Below, piece after piece: positions 62,126 to 64,000 of a DNA stretch of 64,000 nucleotides. The notes under the pieces were generated by a model. The model was not told the origin of the DNA and did no database searches. It saw only the letters and a program-made list of their open reading frames with translations. This stretch comes from Meloidogyne chitwoodi (Eukaryota > Nematoda > Chromadorea > Rhabditida > Meloidogynidae): assembly GCA_015183035.1 (NCBI GenBank), contig JACZZP010000017.1:1984001-2048000 (forward strand). Direction: 5' to 3'. Both the position numbers and the translations under genes were made by a program. Numbering within the stretch: position 1 is the stretch's first letter; every line of letters begins with the position of its first letter.

Positions 62126-63983
62126 TTAATCATCACAATCATCGCATTCTGAATCCAAATATTCCTAAAATAAATAAGTGGTTTTAGAATTCTAAAATTA
62201 AATAGACTGTGCATTCTGTGGTAGTAGTCGTCAATGGAGTCGTTATTGTTGTAGTTTGAGTCTGTATTTGGATTCTCAGTCGTGGAGTCTTTGTCGTTGG
62301 AGTCTCTGTTGTTGTCGATGGAGTCACTGTTGTTGTCTTTGGATTCTCAGTAGTTGGAGTCTCTGTTGTTAAAATCTTTGTTGTTGTCGTTGGAATCTCT
62401 GTCGATGTCGTTGGTGTCTTTGTCGTTGGATACTCAGTCGTTGGAGTCTCTGTTGTTGTCGATGGAGTCTCCGTTGTTAGAGTTTCTTTCGTTGTTGTTG
62501 GGATTTCTGTGGTTGATTCATCCATTGGCTAAATTTGATTTTAATTAATCCAATGTTTTAAAATTATGATTTATAAAAAATTTTAATCATAGATTAAAGC
62601 TCTCATGGATTTATATGCAAATATATTTGCAAACTTGCATAATGTATAAGATAAAAACACACCAAAAATATTTATTACAAAAATGAAATACATAAAATAA
62701 ATAGTAGGTGAATGTTTTGGGTATAAATAAATTTATTTACATAATTATATTAAAAATTGAACAATTAAAATATTTCTTCAATTGATAAATTAAATTATAT
62801 TTTAATATTTAACCTTTTTCTTTAATTAAAAAACTTTTTTTAATTAAACTTTAAATACCTTTGCAACGCAGACATTATTCACACAATTACCATTATAACA
62901 AACTTGTTCTCCTATAATTTAAAAAATAAATTTTAATTTTTTTAAAATTTTATAAATTCATTTTTTTAATCATTTTTTAATTATTTACATTATTTTTAAT
63001 TAAAAAAAATTAATTTTATTTGCCTTTTGTAAATCCTCTACAACTACCGCCTGGACATGCTTTAGCAGCGCAGTGAGGGTTTCCATGGGAGAGGTCACAA
63101 AATAACCATCTTTTTTAAAAATAAATTTTTATTTAAAGTTTATTTAAATATTTTTTTTTAATTTTTTCTTACTCAGAACCACAATTTGGATTTTTAACTG
63201 TACAAGTAGGCCTTGGGGCATACTCATACATATTGTCGGTATATTCATTTCTGCATCCATCAATATTTTTCAGCTCCTTAAAAATAACAAATTAAAATGT
63301 TTAAATAATAAAAAATATTTAAAATTATAAATATTACTTTAAATTGAGACATTTTTTCATTTTTGAAATGAATAGGCCTTTCGCAGTCCTAAAAATTAAT
63401 TTTTTATTTATAAGTATTTTTTAAAATTTTTTTTATTTTTAAATTAATTGTAATATTTTTTAAATATTTAAAATTCTCACAAGAATATCAACTGGGTAAT
63501 CCACTGGGCGTTGAGCATAAGTTTGTTGTTTTTGACGCCATAATTCCCATAGCTTAGAATAAAAAAATAATTTTTAATAAAATAAATTTATTTAAAAAAA
63601 TTATTTAATATTTATTCAATTCACTAAATCAACAAAACAATGATGAGCATGAAAAATTGGATCATTTGCTGAAGTTGCTGGATCAGACATGAGACCGCCA
63701 ATAAAAGTGTGTACAGCACCATGAGGATACTTTAAATTAAAAAAATTTAAAAAAAAATTAAAGATTAACCTCAGGATAATTAGAATCTACTTTGACCTGA
63801 CAAGTATCATCTGGCATTGTATAGGCAAGTATTTTTGTAATATTTTTTTGTTTCATTTGCCAATCAATGCTAAAATTAATTAAATAAATATATTTATTAA
63901 AAATAATTAAAATAAAATACTAACAATCTTTCTTGATAACAAGATCCATCTCTTCCAACTCTCCTTCTTATATATGGCTCATT
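62126..63983 (-). CDS. Tyrosinase F, C-terminal half (5' part beyond window), Thr-rich tail
   Basis: Visible exons: 63983-63925, 63869-63770, 63729-63625, 63552-63481, 63388-63338, 63276-63173, 63109-63024, 62911-62859, 62528-62208, 62164-62126. The CuB site (PHGAVH and FHAHHCF) and the Cys-rich module are present; CuA and the N-terminus lie right of 64000. The tail exon encodes about 100 residues of [12 protein letters not shown] repeats, and the last exon ends in an acidic Cys pair (ECDDCDD). The intron 63023-62912 starts with GC. Part of exon 63109-63024 (44 bp) matches D and E exactly. Same exon sizes as the other paralogues, so homology is certain; completeness is unknown. Confidence 0.86.
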
Positions 63984-64000
63984 CTAAATAATTTAAAAAA

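Noticed and set aside
62354..62548. Plus-strand Leu/Ser-rich frame opposite tyrosinase F tail
   Set aside because: Antisense shadow of a Thr-rich repeat.

Overview
This window is AT-rich eukaryotic DNA. Its genes are split into many short exons by introns that are mostly 40-60 bp, with GT donors and T-rich ..TTTNAG/AAAG acceptors. Gene content (myosin II, innexin, dystrobrevin, SLC26 transporter, ShK-domain proteins, tyrosinases with ShK-like tails) together with base composition and intron style points to a nematode, most likely a plant-parasitic tylenchid such as a root-knot nematode (Meloidogyne-like). The species assignment is inference. No bacterial, viral or CRISPR content was seen. Exon structures were built by hand; for the complete gene models the exon lengths sum to a multiple of three.

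Layout: (1) 1-5800 (-): motor half of a non-muscle-type myosin II heavy chain, running off the left edge. A complete ShK-repeat secreted-protein gene (864-2317, +) sits antisense inside one of its introns, and four degenerate tRNA-like elements lie in or beside these genes. (2) 8442-12756 (-): an SLC26 anion transporter, head-to-head with 13916-16056 (+), a sulfide:quinone oxidoreductase. (3) 16421-20888 (-): a multi-C2H2 zinc-finger protein. (4) 22545-25887 (-): dystrobrevin (dyb-1-like). (5) 28209-30492 (+): an innexin. (6) 32968-34335 (-): an unrecognised protein. (7) 35403-37172 (-): a membrane-anchored RING-H2 protein with a foldback element in an intron. (8) 37552-64000: a cluster of tyrosinase-family genes, comprising a tiny secreted protein sharing the tyrosinase N-terminus (37552-37981, -), tyrosinases A (39199-42286, -), B (44355-47881, +), C (48329-52389, -, with four ShK domains), D (53490-56963, -), E (57517-59875, -) and F (62126-63983, -, cut by the right edge). 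A short LYAR-type zinc-finger gene lies between E and F.

The tyrosinase cluster is the most distinctive part. The paralogues share an exon skeleton but differ in tails (Thr-rich mucin-like, ShK repeats, or short acidic), in micro-exons of 10-16 nt, and in intron gain or loss. D and E share a roughly 218-bp tract that appears 100% identical, introns included, which suggests gene conversion. D has a non-AG splice acceptor and a 590-bp Mutator-like MITE in another intron. Gene A is flanked by inverted repeats of about 245 bp. Intergenic and intronic DNA throughout carries local families of short repeated words and many imperfect inverted repeats.
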